Assembly (NCBI GenBank): GCA_902779765.1 | Contig: CACZCQ010000005.1 | Coordinates: 1-64,000 of the forward strand | Length of the DNA stretch: 64,000 nucleotides | Reading direction: 5' to 3' | Source of the DNA: an uncultured Bacteroidia bacterium | Lineage (GTDB): Bacteria > Bacteroidota > Bacteroidia > Bacteroidales > UBA932 | Shown: positions 63,755-64,000 of the stretch, in pieces | Numbering within the stretch: position 1 is the first letter of the stretch | Layout of the letters: every line of letters begins with the position of its first letter | Notes under the pieces: generated by a model | Databases searched by the model: none | Told to the model about the DNA's origin: nothing | What the model saw: the letters and a program-made list of their open reading frames with translations, nothing else | Translations under genes and position numbers: made by a program

Positions 63755-64000
63755 TTAGAGCCGCCTCAATCTATGCCTGCTTATTGCAAGCTCATAGATC
63801 TTGTATAAATAACGCAGGCTCAAAAAAAACATATTGGATTTAACTCCATTCTTTTTTAGTGAAGCAAGATGCTCTTTATTGATGAGTCTGTGACTCTGAT
63901 ATCCGGAAGAAGAAGCTCCGCCCATTCGCATCGTTACGAAATCCTTTTCTATGTACTTTGTCTTAATCCTCCCCAAATAAATCATTCTCAGCAATAAATC
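63755..64000 (-). CDS. Glycosyltransferase family 2 (C-terminal part only)
   Basis: Eighty-one codons are in the window and the frame is open to the right edge. The sequence YIEKDFVTMRMGGASSSGYQ then LKKNGVKSNMFF matches the C-terminal tail of GT2 enzymes in Bacteroidales polysaccharide loci (K.L..MR.GG.S.......K..LKK.GI). It ends 24 bases before the NTP_transf_5-like gene and is the most upstream member seen of this operon. Confidence 0.8.
   Translation of the reverse strand, partial: DLLLRMIYLGRIKTKYIEKDFVTMRMGGASSSGYQSHRLINKEHLASLKKNGVKSNMFFLSLRYLYKIYELAISRHRLRRL

Overview
This 64 kb window is a chromosomal segment of a member of the Bacteroidota, almost certainly order Bacteroidales. The evidence is a SusD/RagB C-terminus at the left edge, a GH2 beta-galactosidase, a GH92 mannosidase, a Wzi-like capsule protein, a SusC-like barrel with a carboxypeptidase-like regulatory domain, a DUF349 protein next to yidC, a glycine decarboxylase split into two subunits, and many promoters of the Bacteroidales type (TTTG, about 20 bases, TAnnTTTG). 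The DNA is fairly GC-rich for the order, so a Rikenellaceae- or Cryptobacteroides-like lineage is possible; that placement is inference.

Layout. 1-187: end of a SusD gene. 266-4563 (minus): operon of a thioredoxin-fold lipoprotein lacking its CxxC, a large membrane protein (DUF6057-like) and a beta-propeller lipoprotein with a haem c motif. 4698-6026: glyA, followed by two large palindromic elements. 6550-10959 (minus): OmpA protein and GH2 beta-galactosidase. 11077-16915 (minus): tRNA-Cys, rlmI, a 3'-5' exonuclease, a lipoprotein, a hydrolase, pssA, a C1 peptidase and rubrerythrin. 17000-20854: GH25 lysozyme, then surE-lpxB-secreted propeller on the minus strand. 20957-22734: gapA and an OmpA lipoprotein. 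22789-27241 (minus): DUF349 protein, yidC, yggS. 27343-30761: trmD, an orphan promoter, then SEC-C protein and sugar transporter on the minus strand. 30830-36233: plus-strand envelope operon (CE1 esterase, lipoprotein, barrel, regulatory-domain protein), then tRNA-Ala. 36553-43227 (minus): unusual operon of an FGE-like lipoprotein, a nuclease and gcvT-gcvH-gcvPA-gcvPB, with gcvPB frameshifted. 43333-46261: DUF4332 protein, an unknown protein and htpG. 46299-47719: a third palindromic element and a RAYT-type transposase. 47791-53878: acyl-CoA ligase, HAD hydrolase, sialidase-like lipoprotein and a four-domain M64 peptidase. 53961-56153: uvrB with an enlarged linker. 56148-64000 (minus): surface-polysaccharide locus (Wzi, WecA-type transferase, GH92, nucleotidyltransferase-GHMP fusion, NTP_transf_5-like protein, start of a GT2).

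The most notable points are (i) a RAYT transposase inside a 10-base inverted repeat, with three 138-165 base palindromic elements in the same window that share a core motif but have unrelated, self-complementary arms; (ii) an apparent deletion/frameshift in gcvPB; (iii) an Ig-LRR-thioredoxin-M64 lipoprotein; (iv) a thioredoxin-fold/membrane/haem-propeller operon; and (v) a consensus promoter with no gene at 28052-28081. No prophage, CRISPR array, rRNA or complete insertion sequence of a classical type was seen.
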